A DNA stretch of 64,000 nucleotides from Stutzerimonas kunmingensis. GTDB lineage: Bacteria > Pseudomonadota > Gammaproteobacteria > Pseudomonadales > Pseudomonadaceae. The notes beneath the pieces are model-generated. The model was given only the letters and a program-made list of their open reading frames with translations. It ran no database searches and had not been told where the DNA came from. Position 1 is the stretch's first letter. Every line of letters begins with the position of its first letter. Shown here in pieces: positions 17,794 through 28,340 of the stretch. The stretch is taken from contig NZ_CP090366.1 in assembly GCF_021432085.1 (NCBI RefSeq), forward strand, positions 4,278,001-4,342,000. Direction: 5' to 3'. The position numbers and the translations under genes were made by a program.

Positions 17794-18872
17794 ATGATCA
17801 ACGAAGCCCTGCAACGCCTGCTGATCGAGAATCTGACTACCGCGACGCTGTTGCTCAACTCGCGCCTGCGCCTGGAGTACATGAACCCGGCTGCCGAAAT
17901 GCTGCTGGCCGTCAGCGGCCAACGCAGCCACGGACAGTTCATCAGCGAGCTGTTCACCGAGTCGCCGGAAGCCCTGGCGGCCCTGCGCCAGGCGGTTGAA
18001 GAAGCCCATCCGTTCACCAAGCGCGAAGCCACCCTGACCTCCGCCACCGGCCAGACACTGACCGTGGACTATGCGGTGACCCCGGTACTGACCCGGCAGG
18101 AAACCATGCTGTTGCTGGAAGTGCTGCCGCGCGACCGACTGCTGCGCATCACCAAGGAAGAGGCCCAGCTGTCCAAGCAGGAAACCACCAAGATGCTGGT
18201 GCGCGGCCTGGCCCACGAGATCAAGAATCCGCTGGGCGGCATTCGCGGTGCGGCACAACTGCTGGCCCGCGAGCTGCCCGAAGAACACCTGAAGGACTAC
18301 ACCGAAGTCATCATCGAGGAGGCCGACCGCCTGCGTAATCTGGTCGACCGCATGCTCGGCTCTAACAAGCTGCCGTCGCTGTCGATGACCAACATTCACG
18401 AAGTGCTCGAACACGTCGCCAGCCTGATCGAGGCGGAATGCCAGGGAAGCATCATTTTGGTGCGCGATTACGACCCAAGCATTCCCGAAGTCCTGATGGA
18501 CCGCGAACAGATGATCCAGGCCGTGCTCAATATCATGCGCAACGCCATGCAGGCACTGGCCGGGCAGAACGAGCTGGGCCTCGGCCGTCTCACCCTGCGC
18601 ACCCGCACACTGCGGCAGTTCACCATCGGCCATATTCGTCATCGCCTGGTGACACGCATCGAGATCATCGACAACGGCCCGGGGATTCCCGCCGAACTGC
18701 AGAACACGCTCTTCTACCCGATGGTCAGCGGCCGCCCGGACGGAACCGGCCTGGGCCTTGCCATCACCCAGAACATCATCAGTCAGCACCAGGGTCTGAT
18801 CGAATGCGAGAGCCATCCTGGCCACACCGTGTTCTCGATCTTCCTACCGCTGGAACAAGGAGCCACATCAGC

Positions 18873-18876
<4 letters not shown>
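17794..18876 (+). CDS. ntrB: Nitrogen regulation sensor kinase NtrB
   Basis: A 360-residue cytoplasmic kinase with an N-terminal PAS domain (about residues 5-120), DHp helix with catalytic histidine in RGLAHEIKNPLGGIRGAA, and a HATPase domain ('NIMRNAMQAL', 'DNGPGIP', 'GTGLGLAITQNI'). NtrB phosphorylates or dephosphorylates NtrC under control of PII (GlnB/GlnK). No transmembrane segment is present, as expected. Its stop overlaps the ntrC start (ATGA). Confidence 0.97.
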
Positions 18877-20309
<1,433 letters not shown>

Positions 20310-20363
20310 GCGCGGCTGCTGACACCGCATCGTTTTAGCGCCCTGCCAAGGGCGTCACCTGGA

Positions 20364-20759
20364 TCATGGCTGCTTGTCGGCCGCCACCTGCACGGCGATA
20401 CGCCAGCCACCATCGTGGCGTTCGCCGTGCCATTGCCCCTGCAGTCGCCGCGCCGCCACCAGATGCAGCAACAGGCCTTTCCCGGTCTGCTGCACGCGCC
20501 AGGCCACTGTCATGCCGTCGATCTGCAGCTGTCCGGATTGTGGCTCGCCTTCGGCCTGGAACAGCAGGGCGAACGCCCCTTCTAGATGCTCGTCATATAC
20601 CTCGGGTTCGCGGTCGAACTGCAACGAAAGGCCTTGCGGCTGCACCTCCACCAGTGCCAGTTGCACCGGCCCGGGCGCGGTGAGCCGGCCGATCATCAGC
20701 CCCACCAGCAGCCCGATCAGCACCAGCGAACCGAAAAAGGTCCGGCGTATGCGGCGCAT
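20364..20759 (-). CDS. Membrane-anchored hypothetical protein next to trmL
   Basis: A 131-residue protein with one N-terminal transmembrane segment ([17 protein letters not shown]) after a basic start MRRIRR, and a beta-rich remainder ('[12 protein letters not shown]', '[17 protein letters not shown]'). I choose the internal Met so that the TM segment is N-terminal and trmL's promoter region is left free; an upstream in-frame Met would add 18 residues. I do not recognise a domain. It is conserved by position between ntrC and trmL in pseudomonads. Confidence 0.68.
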   Translation of the reverse strand: MRRIRRTFFGSLVLIGLLVGLMIGRLTAPGPVQLALVEVQPQGLSLQFDREPEVYDEHLEGAFALLFQAEGEPQSGQLQIDGMTVAWRVQQTGKGLLLHLVAARRLQGQWHGERHDGGWRIAVQVAADKQP

Positions 20760-20811
20760 CGGGTCCTGCGCCCCGGTAGAATGCCGCCGGTCTTCAACCT
20801 CGGTGCTGCGC

Positions 20812-21294
20812 ATGTTTCACGTGATCCTGTTCCAACCGGAAATTCCGCCCAATACCGGCAACATTATCAGGCTCTGCGCCAATACCGGCTGCCACCTGCA
20901 CCTGATCGAGCCGCTGGGTTACGAGCTGGACGACAAGCGCCTGCGCCGCGCCGGCCTCGACTACCACGAGTACGCCACGCTGGAGCGCCACGCCGACCTG
21001 CCGAGCTGCCTCGCGCGGATCGGCATCGACGCCGCAAACGCGGACGGCCCGCGGCTGTTCGCATTCACCACCAAGGGCTCGCAGCCGTTTCACGAGGTGC
21101 ATTACCGACGCGGCGACGCCTTGCTGTTCGGCCCCGAAAGCCGCGGCCTGCCGCCGGAGATCCGCGACGCACTGCCCAACGAGCAACGCCTGCGCCTGCC
21201 GATGCGCCCCGACAGCCGCAGCCTGAACCTGTCCAACACCGTGGCCGTCGCGGTGTACGAGGCCTGGCGCCAGCACGGCTTCGCCATGGAGTGA
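20812..21294 (+). CDS. trmL: tRNA (cytidine/uridine-2'-O-)-methyltransferase TrmL
   Basis: A 160-residue SPOUT methyltransferase that methylates the wobble ribose of tRNA-Leu isoacceptors. Signatures are all present: '[20 protein letters not shown]' at the N-terminus, [14 protein letters not shown], and the knot motif '[17 protein letters not shown]'. Length is typical. The ATG at MFHVILF is selected because the open frame extends far upstream without similarity. A likely -10 (TAGAAT) lies about 30 bp upstream. Confidence 0.95.
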   Translation: MFHVILFQPEIPPNTGNIIRLCANTGCHLHLIEPLGYELDDKRLRRAGLDYHEYATLERHADLPSCLARIGIDAANADGPRLFAFTTKGSQPFHEVHYRRGDALLFGPESRGLPPEIRDALPNEQRLRLPMRPDSRSLNLSNTVAVAVYEAWRQHGFAME

Positions 21295-21384
21295 GCGGTA
21301 CAACCTTGTGACAAAGGGTCCTGAACGATCCGCCACGGTCCCCGTCGTAAACAGACAAGCTCCCTTGGCAGCAGGAGAAACGAC

Positions 21385-23757
21385 GTGTCCCAGACCAAGT
21401 TCAGGCCCTACCACGCGCCCGCGGGCGGCTGGGGATCAGCCTACTCCGTCGCCAATATCCTGCTGCGTGAGCGCGTTTCGCCGGCCGGTATCGGTCTGCT
21501 GCTCAAGCAGAACAAACCGATCGACGGTTTCGCCTGTGTCAGTTGCGCGTGGGCCAAGCCGCATCCGTCACGACCACTGTCCTTCTGCGAGAACGGCGCC
21601 AAGGCGACTGCGTGGGAAACCACGTCGCTGCGCTGCGGCCCGGAATTCTTTGCCAGGCACAGCGTTAGCGAACTGCTCAACTGGAGCGACTACGATCTCG
21701 AGCAGCAGGGCCGGCTGACCCATCCGCTGCGCTACGACGCCGCCAGCGATCACTATCAGCCGGTCAGCTGGGATGAAGCCTTCGCCGAGATCGGTGCCGA
21801 GCTCAAGGCCATGGCCGATCCCGATCAGATGGTGTTCTACATGTCCGGGCGCGCGGCGCTGGAAACGGCCTACATGTATGGCCTGCTGGCGCGGCTGTAC
21901 GGCACCAACAACCTGCCGGACAGCTCCAACATGTGCCACGAGAGCACCTCGGTGGCGCTGCCGGAGAGCATCGGCGTGCCGGTGGCGACCGTCACCCTGA
22001 ACGATTTCGAGCACACCGACGGGCTGTTCTTCTTCGGCCACAACACCGGCACCTCCAGCCCGCGGATGCTGCATCAGTTGCAGGAAGCCCGTGAGCGCGG
22101 CGCGCAGATTGTCACCTTCAACCCGCTGCGCGAGCGCGGTCTGGAGCGCTTCGTCAATCCACAGTCGCCGCGCGAAATGCTCACACCGGACAGCACGGTG
22201 ATCAGCACCCAGTATCACCAGCTCGCCATCGGCGGCGACATGGCCGCCATCGCCGGCATGTGCAAGGCGCTGTTCGAAATGGACGACCAGGCCGTCGCCG
22301 AGGGTCGCAAGCGCGTGCTCGACGTGGGCTTCATCGAGCAGCACACCCATGGCTTCGAGGCTTTCGAACAGCGCATCCGCAGCTACAGTTGGGCGCAGCT
22401 GGAACGCCGTTCGGGGCTCAGCCGCGCCGCGCTGGAAGCGGCAGCGACCGTCTATGCACGCTGCGAACGGGTGATTGCGCCTTATGGCATGGGCCTGACC
22501 CAGCACCGCTACGGCGTGCAGACCATCCAGATGCTGGTCAACCTGCTGCTGTTGCGCGGCAACATCGGCAAGGAAGGCGCAGGCATCCTGCCGGTGCGCG
22601 GTCATTCCAACGTGCAGGGCCAGCGCACCGTCGGCATCACCGAAAAGGCGGCAAAGGTGCCGGCGGACAATCTGCGCCGGCAGTTCGGCTTCGAGCCGCC
22701 AAGCGATGACGGCGTGAACACCGTGGAGGCTTGCGAGGGCATTCTCGATGGCAGCATCCGCGGCTTCATCGGCCTGGGTGGCAACTTCGTCCGCGCCATT
22801 CCCGACACCCTGCAGATGGAGCCGGCCTGGCGCAGGCTGCGGCTGTCGGTGCAGGTCTCGACCAAGCTCAATCGCAACCACCTGATCGCCGGCGAGGTGT
22901 CCTACATCCTGCCCTGCCTGGGGCGCACCGAGATCGACCGTCAGGCCACCGGCGAGCAGCGTCACACCACCGAGGACAGCACCGGCTGCATCCGCGCCTG
23001 GCGCGGCGCCGCCGAGCCGGCCGGCGAACTGTTGCTATCGGAGCCGGCAATCATCGCGCGGCTGGCCAAGGCCACACTGACACCCAACCCGATGCTGGAC
23101 TGGGACGCCTGGGTCGCGGACTACAGCCTGATACGCGACGCCATCGCCGAGAGCTACCCGGAGATCTTCCACGACTTCAACGTGCGCATGATGGAGCCCG
23201 GCGGCTTCCATCGCCCGCTTGGCGCCAGCGAACGACGCTGGGATACCGAGTCCGGCAAAGCCAATTTCATCAACCCGCCATCGCTGGTGGCCGACCCCGA
23301 CACCGAAGAAGACGGCCACGAGCAGCACGACGTGCTGCAGATGATGACGCTGCGCAGCAACGACCAGTTCAACACCACCGTCTACGGCTACGACGACCGC
23401 TTCCGCGGCATCCATGGCACCCGCGCGGTGATCCTGATGAACCGCAACGACATCGTCCGCCTCGGCCTGGCCGAAGGCGACCGCATCGAGGCGATCACCG
23501 TGGTCGACGATGGCGTGCACCGCGCGGTCAGCCCGTTGCGGGTCACGCCGTACGATATCCCCGAAGGCTGCTGCGCCGGCTATTACCCGGAATGCAATGC
23601 CCTGCTGCCGGTCTGGCACCATGCCGAACGCAGCAAGGTGCCGGCGGCCAAATCGATTCCGGTGCGCCTGCGCAAGCTGATCGCCGCGTCGGTTGCCGGC
23701 GACGTGCCGCGCCAGCCCAGTCGCCCGCAGCGCAGCGAACAACCCGGGCCGGCCTAG
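21385..23757 (+). CDS. Molybdopterin oxidoreductase, FdhF/YdeP family
   Basis: A 790-residue soluble oxidoreductase alpha subunit with a GTG start. The N-terminus holds three clustered cysteines (C51, C54, C68) that could take part in an Fe-S site, followed by molybdopterin domains ('GRAALETAYMYGLLARLYGT', 'GLGGNFVRAIPDT') and a C-terminal MGD-binding barrel ('SNDQFNTTVYGYDDRFRGI'). C184 in NMCHESTS aligns with the Sec/Cys metal ligand of formate dehydrogenase H. YdeP-type proteins are linked to acid resistance in E. coli but have no assigned substrate. No electron-transfer partner is encoded beside it. There is no Tat signal, so it is cytoplasmic. Confidence 0.88.
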   Translation: MSQTKFRPYHAPAGGWGSAYSVANILLRERVSPAGIGLLLKQNKPIDGFACVSCAWAKPHPSRPLSFCENGAKATAWETTSLRCGPEFFARHSVSELLNWSDYDLEQQGRLTHPLRYDAASDHYQPVSWDEAFAEIGAELKAMADPDQMVFYMSGRAALETAYMYGLLARLYGTNNLPDSSNMCHESTSVALPESIGVPVATVTLNDFEHTDGLFFFGHNTGTSSPRMLHQLQEARERGAQIVTFNPLRERGLERFVNPQSPREMLTPDSTVISTQYHQLAIGGDMAAIAGMCKALFEMDDQAVAEGRKRVLDVGFIEQHTHGFEAFEQRIRSYSWAQLERRSGLSRAALEAAATVYARCERVIAPYGMGLTQHRYGVQTIQMLVNLLLLRGNIGKEGAGILPVRGHSNVQGQRTVGITEKAAKVPADNLRRQFGFEPPSDDGVNTVEACEGILDGSIRGFIGLGGNFVRAIPDTLQMEPAWRRLRLSVQVSTKLNRNHLIAGEVSYILPCLGRTEIDRQATGEQRHTTEDSTGCIRAWRGAAEPAGELLLSEPAIIARLAKATLTPNPMLDWDAWVADYSLIRDAIAESYPEIFHDFNVRMMEPGGFHRPLGASERRWDTESGKANFINPPSLVADPDTEEDGHEQHDVLQMMTLRSNDQFNTTVYGYDDRFRGIHGTRAVILMNRNDIVRLGLAEGDRIEAITVVDDGVHRAVSPLRVTPYDIPEGCCAGYYPECNALLPVWHHAERSKVPAAKSIPVRLRKLIAASVAGDVPRQPSRPQRSEQPGPA

Positions 23758-23876
23758 CGCCTCGTGCAGACCACGGCTGTCGATGAACCTCGCCGACAGC
23801 CGTTGAAAAGCCGGCAGCAGTCCCCCATATCAACCGCATTCGGGCATTCATCGCCCCGCAGTGTGGAGATTTTCCT

Positions 23877-24413
23877 TTGACCACCATCGTTTCAGTACGC
23901 CGCAACGGCAAAGTCGTCATGGGCGGCGACGGCCAGGTTTCCCTGGGCAACACCGTCATGAAAGGCAACGCCAAGAAGGTCCGCCGCCTCTATCACGGCC
24001 AAGTTCTGGCGGGCTTCGCCGGCGCCACCGCCGACGCCTTCACCCTCTTCGAACGCTTCGAAGGGCAGCTGGAGAAACATCAGGGTCACCTGGTCCGCGC
24101 CGCCGTCGAGCTGGCCAAGGACTGGCGTACCGACCGCTCCCTGAGTCGCCTGGAAGCCATGCTGGCGGTGGCCAACAAGGACGCCTCGCTGATCATCACC
24201 GGCAATGGCGACGTGGTGCAGCCCGAAGACGACCTGATCGCCATGGGTTCGGGCGGCGGTTTCGCCCAGGCCGCGGCCAAGGCGCTGCTGCTCAAGGCCG
24301 GCGCCGACATGTCGGCCCAGGAAATCGCCGAGACGGCGCTGAACATCGCCGGCAGCATCTGCGTATTCACCAATCAGAATCTGACCATAGAGGAGCTGGA
24401 CAGCGCGATCTGA
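23877..24413 (+). CDS. hslV: ATP-dependent protease subunit HslV
   Basis: A 178-residue proteasome-like peptidase with a TTG start preceded by GTGGAGA. After Met removal the N-terminal nucleophile would be Thr ([19 protein letters not shown]), as required. The '[17 protein letters not shown]' segment and C-terminal '[19 protein letters not shown]' are typical. It forms the double hexamer core of HslVU (ClpQY) with HslU, encoded 89 bp downstream. Confidence 0.97.
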   Translation: MTTIVSVRRNGKVVMGGDGQVSLGNTVMKGNAKKVRRLYHGQVLAGFAGATADAFTLFERFEGQLEKHQGHLVRAAVELAKDWRTDRSLSRLEAMLAVANKDASLIITGNGDVVQPEDDLIAMGSGGGFAQAAAKALLLKAGADMSAQEIAETALNIAGSICVFTNQNLTIEELDSAI

Positions 24414-24423
24414 CAGGTCGATG

Positions 24424-24456
24424 AAAACCTAGCTGCGTTGCCTCGCCTAGGTTTTT
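24424..24456 (+). terminator. Hairpin with T run between hslV and hslU
   Basis: Nine-base arms AAAACCTAG (24424-24432) and CTAGGTTTT (24447-24455) followed by further T and a purine-poor stretch. It resembles an intrinsic terminator or attenuator inside the operon, and could tune HslV:HslU ratio or mark a repeat insertion. Confidence 0.55.
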
Positions 24457-24502
24457 CAAGCCGCCTGTTGTATCCCGCCCAGCCTTCCGGAGTAACGAAA
24501 CA

Positions 24503-25846
24503 ATGTCCATGACGCCCCGCGAGATCGTCCACGAACTCAACCGCCATATCATCGGCCAGGACGACGCCAAGCGTGCCGTCGCCATCGCCCTGCGCAATCG
24601 CTGGCGGCGCATGCAGCTGCCGGCCGAGCTGCGCCAGGAAGTCACCCCGAAGAACATCCTGATGATCGGCCCGACCGGCGTCGGCAAGACCGAGATCGCC
24701 CGCCGCCTGGCCAAGCTGGCCAATGCGCCATTCCTGAAAGTGGAAGCGACCAAGTTCACCGAGGTCGGCTATGTCGGCCGCGACGTCGAGTCGATCATCC
24801 GCGACCTAGCGGACGCCGCGCTGAAAATGCTGCGTGAACAGGAGGTGCACAAGATGCGCCACCGCGCCGAGGACGCCGCCGAGGAACGCATTCTCGACGC
24901 CCTGCTGCCGCCGGCACGTCCGGTGGGCTTCTCCGAGGAGCCAATGCAGCCGAGCGATTCCAACACCCGCCAGCTGTTCCGCAAGCGCCTGCGCGAAGGC
25001 CAGCTGGATGACAAGGAAATCGACATCGAGGTCGCCGAAAGCCCGGCCGGCGTGGAAATCATGGCACCGCCAGGCATGGAGGAGATGACCAACCAGCTGC
25101 AGAACCTCTTCGCCAACATGGGCAAGGGCAAGAAGAAGAGCCGCAAGCTGAAGATCAAGGAAGCCTTCAAGCTGATCCGCGACGAAGAAGCCGCGCGCCT
25201 GGTCAACGAAGAAGACCTCAAGGCCCGCGCCCTGGAAGCGGTCGAGCAGCACGGCATCGTCTTCATCGACGAGATTGACAAGGTCGCCAAGCGCGGCAAC
25301 ACCAGCGGCGCCGATGTCTCCCGCGAGGGCGTGCAGCGCGACCTGCTGCCGCTGATCGAAGGCTGCACGGTCAACACAAAACTCGGCATGGTCAAGACCG
25401 ACCATATCCTCTTCATCGCCTCCGGCGCCTTCCACCTGTCCAAGCCCAGCGACCTGGTGCCGGAACTGCAGGGTCGCCTACCGATCCGTGTCGAGCTCAA
25501 GGCGCTGTCCCCGGAAGACTTCGAGCGCATCCTCACCGAGCCGCACGCGGCGCTCACCGAGCAGTACCGCGAGCTGCTGAAGACCGAAGGCCTGCACGTC
25601 GAATTCCTCGAAGATGGCATCAAACGCATCGCCGAGATCGCCTGGCAGGTCAACGAAAAGACCGAGAACATCGGTGCGCGTCGCCTGCACACGCTGCTCG
25701 AGCGCCTGCTGGAGGAGGTTTCCTTCAGCGCTGCCGATATCGCCGCCAAGCAGGACGGCGAGGCGATCCGCATCGACGCTGCCTACGTCAACGAGCATCT
25801 CGGCGAGCTGGCGCAGGACGAAGACCTGTCGCGCTACATCCTCTAA
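24503..25846 (+). CDS. hslU: HslU unfoldase subunit
   Basis: A 447-residue AAA+ protein. Walker A is [11 protein letters not shown] (about residues 57-64), the pore loop follows in '[10 protein letters not shown]', the inserted I-domain spans about 110-240, Walker B is [10 protein letters not shown], and the C-terminus ends DEDLSRYIL, the tail that docks into HslV. Start follows TCCGGAG. It unfolds substrates for HslV and is part of the heat-shock response. Confidence 0.98.
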   Translation: MSMTPREIVHELNRHIIGQDDAKRAVAIALRNRWRRMQLPAELRQEVTPKNILMIGPTGVGKTEIARRLAKLANAPFLKVEATKFTEVGYVGRDVESIIRDLADAALKMLREQEVHKMRHRAEDAAEERILDALLPPARPVGFSEEPMQPSDSNTRQLFRKRLREGQLDDKEIDIEVAESPAGVEIMAPPGMEEMTNQLQNLFANMGKGKKKSRKLKIKEAFKLIRDEEAARLVNEEDLKARALEAVEQHGIVFIDEIDKVAKRGNTSGADVSREGVQRDLLPLIEGCTVNTKLGMVKTDHILFIASGAFHLSKPSDLVPELQGRLPIRVELKALSPEDFERILTEPHAALTEQYRELLKTEGLHVEFLEDGIKRIAEIAWQVNEKTENIGARRLHTLLERLLEEVSFSAADIAAKQDGEAIRIDAAYVNEHLGELAQDEDLSRYIL

Positions 25847-25894
25847 CCGTCGCGGCCGTGGCAATCGCCACGGCCGGTTCTTCCGGAGCGTTGC

Positions 25895-26269
25895 ATGCGC
25901 ATCCCCACCGCAATCAAGCTGCACAAGGCGTCGAAAACCCTGGAGCTGGAATATGGCAGCGACGAGCGCCATGTGCTGTCCGCCGAATTCCTGCGCGTGC
26001 ATTCACCCTCGGCCGAGGTGCAGGGCCACGGTAATCCGGTACTGCAGACCGGCAAGCTGAACGTAGGCCTGGAGCAGATCGAACCGGCCGGCCAGTACGC
26101 GCTGAAGCTGACCTTCAGCGACGGCCATGACAGCGGCCTGTTCACCTGGGATTACCTGGAGCGCCTGGCGCTGAATCAGCAGACGTTGTGGGAGGAATAT
26201 CTCGCGGCACTGGCGGCCGCCGGCAAGTCACGCGACCCAAATGAATCGGTCGTCAAGCTGATGTTGTGA
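25895..26269 (+). CDS. DUF971 (GBBH-like N-terminal) domain protein
   Basis: A 124-residue protein made of one DUF971 domain, similar to the N-terminal zinc-containing domain of gamma-butyrobetaine hydroxylase ('IKLHKASKTLELEYGSDE', 'LSAEFLRVHSPSAEVQGH', 'GHDSGLFTWDYLERL'). It follows hslVU as in other pseudomonads. The histidines and acidic residues could bind metal, and a role in Fe-S or metal handling has been suggested for relatives; function here is unknown. Confidence 0.9.
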   Translation: MRIPTAIKLHKASKTLELEYGSDERHVLSAEFLRVHSPSAEVQGHGNPVLQTGKLNVGLEQIEPAGQYALKLTFSDGHDSGLFTWDYLERLALNQQTLWEEYLAALAAAGKSRDPNESVVKLML

Positions 26270-26278
26270 AGGCGAACC

Positions 26279-26397
26279 CGTAGGGTGGATCACGCTTCAC
26301 CGATCCACCGGGTGACGGCACACCGGATGGCGATCCACCGGGTGGCGGCCCACCGATTGGAGTCGCGGCGGATGTAAAAAGCGACATCCACCCTACG
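26279..26397. repeat. Repeat patch with 12-bp terminal inverted repeats and 30-bp tandem repeats
   Basis: The patch is bounded by CGTAGGGTGGAT (26279-26290) and its exact inverse ATCCACCCTACG (26386-26397). Inside are two tandem 30-bp units, 26301-26330 and 26331-26360, identical at 26 of 30 positions and starting CGATCCACCGGGTG. The ends resemble a dispersed intergenic sequence frequent in P. stutzeri-like genomes. It occupies the place where the pha polymerase cluster lies in other pseudomonads. Confidence 0.75.
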
Positions 26398-26438
26398 CCC
26401 GGCACCTTATCGAGGCGCCCGCCAGGCTGACCGCCAGC

Positions 26439-26714
26439 TTAGGCCAGCGCCTTGTCCAGCGCCCGCTCGATCTGACCCTGAATGCTGCTGCCCATGGCCG
26501 AGAGCAGCAGGCCGAGGTTGAGCAGGACCTTCACGCTGTCCTCGTAGACTTCGATACGCCCATCCGCGCCGCTGCGCTTGACCGCCAGCACATCGCCCTG
26601 CCACTGACAGCTCACACCGAACTCGCGAGCCAGGCGTGCAGCCAGTTCATCGGCCTTCTCGCGTGCGGCCTCGCGGCCAAGATTGTGGGTACGTTCGACG
26701 ATGATCTGGGCCAT
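26439..26714 (-). CDS. PHA-granule-region (polyhydroxyalkanoic acid system) family protein
   Basis: A 91-residue protein of the PHA_gran_rgn family: 'MAQIIVERTHNLGREAAREK' start, central 'QGDVLAVKRSGADGRIEVY' and C-terminal 'LLLSAMGSSIQGQIERALDK'. In PHA-producing pseudomonads the gene lies beside phaI/phaF; those and the phaC genes are absent here. The protein may have a PHA-independent role, as the family also occurs in non-producers. It is divergent from ubiE. Confidence 0.88.
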   Translation of the reverse strand: MAQIIVERTHNLGREAAREKADELAARLAREFGVSCQWQGDVLAVKRSGADGRIEVYEDSVKVLLNLGLLLSAMGSSIQGQIERALDKALA

Positions 26715-26946
26715 GAGGACTCCTGGCTGCGCCCGAAAAGGCGCGCACTATAACAAAGCGGCGCCGTCGATCGCCTGGCCGCCCCGCCTGCTAATGCCAG
26801 TGAACCCCCTGTCCCCCAGGCCTGTCGCCAGCGCCATCCTGCGACATGTCGCCGCTAGACCTTTTGCCCGCGGCCGCCAGCTCGACGCTTATCAGCCGCC
26901 TATTTAGGTTTAGAATGCCGGGCACATTCTTTCCGGCGAAAGTGAC

Positions 26947-27717
26947 ATGACCGACCCTCGCAAAGCGCATGACGCAGAACCGACCACCCATTTCGGCTAC
27001 AAGAACGTGCCGGAAAGCCAGAAGGCGCAGAAGGTGGCCGAGGTGTTCCACTCCGTGGCCGCCAAGTACGACCTGATGAACGACCTGATGTCCGGTGGCG
27101 TGCATCGCCTGTGGAAGCGCTTCACCATCGAGCTGTCCGGCGCCCGCCACGGCAATCGCATCCTGGACATCGCCGGCGGCACCGGTGACCTGACCCGCCA
27201 GTTCTCGCGCATCGTCGGCCCCACCGGCGAGGTGGTGCTGGCCGACATCAATGCTTCGATGCTCAAGGTCGGCCGCGACAAGCTGCTGGACAAGGGCGTG
27301 GCCGGCAACGTCAGGTTCGTTCAGGCCGATGCCGAGAAGCTGCCCTTCCCGGACAATCACTTCGACGTGGTCACCATCGCCTTCGGCCTGCGCAACGTGA
27401 CGCACAAGGAAGACGCCATCGCCTCGATGCTGCGCGTGCTCAAGCCGGGCGGCCGCCTGCTGGTACTGGAGTTCTCCAAGCCGACCAACCAGCTGTTTTC
27501 CAAGGCCTACGACGCCTACTCGTTCAGCCTGCTGCCGATGATGGGCAAGCTGATCACCAACGACGCCGAGAGCTATCGGTACCTGGCCGAGTCGATCCGC
27601 ATGCACCCGGATCAGGAAACGCTCAAAGGCATGATGGAGACCGCCGGTTTCGAGCGCGTCCGCTATCACAACATGACCGGCGGCATCGTCGCCCTGCACC
27701 GCGGCATCAAACCCTGA
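26947..27717 (+). CDS. ubiE: Ubiquinone/menaquinone C-methyltransferase UbiE
   Basis: A 256-residue SAM-dependent methyltransferase with '[16 protein letters not shown]', the motif-[30 protein letters not shown], and the UbiE signature '[17 protein letters not shown]'. It methylates C-2 of the benzoquinol ring. Its stop overlaps the ubiJ start (TGATG), beginning the ubiEJB operon. Confidence 0.97.
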   Translation: MTDPRKAHDAEPTTHFGYKNVPESQKAQKVAEVFHSVAAKYDLMNDLMSGGVHRLWKRFTIELSGARHGNRILDIAGGTGDLTRQFSRIVGPTGEVVLADINASMLKVGRDKLLDKGVAGNVRFVQADAEKLPFPDNHFDVVTIAFGLRNVTHKEDAIASMLRVLKPGGRLLVLEFSKPTNQLFSKAYDAYSFSLLPMMGKLITNDAESYRYLAESIRMHPDQETLKGMMETAGFERVRYHNMTGGIVALHRGIKP

Positions 27718-28340
27718 TGTTGCGCGCTGCCCTGCTGGCCGGTGCCGAGCGTGGCATCAATCGCGTCCTGCGCCTGGACCCCACGGCATTGCCACGACTG
27801 GCACGCCTGAGCGGCCGGATCATCGAGATCGACTGCACGGCGCCGGCCTGGCGGCTGTTCATCCTTGCCGACGACGAAGGCCTGCGCCTGGCCAGCAACT
27901 GGGGCGCGGATGCCGATTGCCGCCTGCGCGCGCCTGCGAGCAGCCTCTTGCGCCTGGCCGTCAGCCGCAACAAGACCGCCGTGCTGCATGGCCCCGAGGT
28001 CGAGATCGACGGCGACAGTGGGCTGCTGATGAACCTCGCTGAGGTGCTGCAGGATCTGGAGCTGGACTGGGAATACGAAATTTCCCGCTGGCTCGGCCCG
28101 GTCGGCGCACAGCTGCTCGGCTCCAGCCTGCGCAGCCCAGTGGACTGGGTGCGCGACAGCGCCGACTCGCTGCGTCAGGACCTTGCCGACTACCTCAGCG
28201 AGGAATCGCGGATGCTGGTCGGCCAGGCCGAAGCCCAGGCGCGTTTCAACGAGCTGGATGACATGAAACTTGCCCTCGACCGACTCGAAGCCCGCATCGA
28301 GCGCCTCGCCCTCAACCTGAATCCAGATCGCCCCGAATGA
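27717..28340 (+). CDS. ubiJ: Ubiquinone biosynthesis accessory factor UbiJ
   Basis: A 207-residue protein with an N-terminal SCP2 lipid-binding domain ('[17 protein letters not shown]', '[14 protein letters not shown]') and a C-terminal coiled coil ending '[17 protein letters not shown]'. UbiJ scaffolds the soluble Ubi complex and binds polyprenyl intermediates. One-base coupled start with ubiE and four-base overlap with ubiB support the assignment. Confidence 0.94.
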   Translation: MLRAALLAGAERGINRVLRLDPTALPRLARLSGRIIEIDCTAPAWRLFILADDEGLRLASNWGADADCRLRAPASSLLRLAVSRNKTAVLHGPEVEIDGDSGLLMNLAEVLQDLELDWEYEISRWLGPVGAQLLGSSLRSPVDWVRDSADSLRQDLADYLSEESRMLVGQAEAQARFNELDDMKLALDRLEARIERLALNLNPDRPE

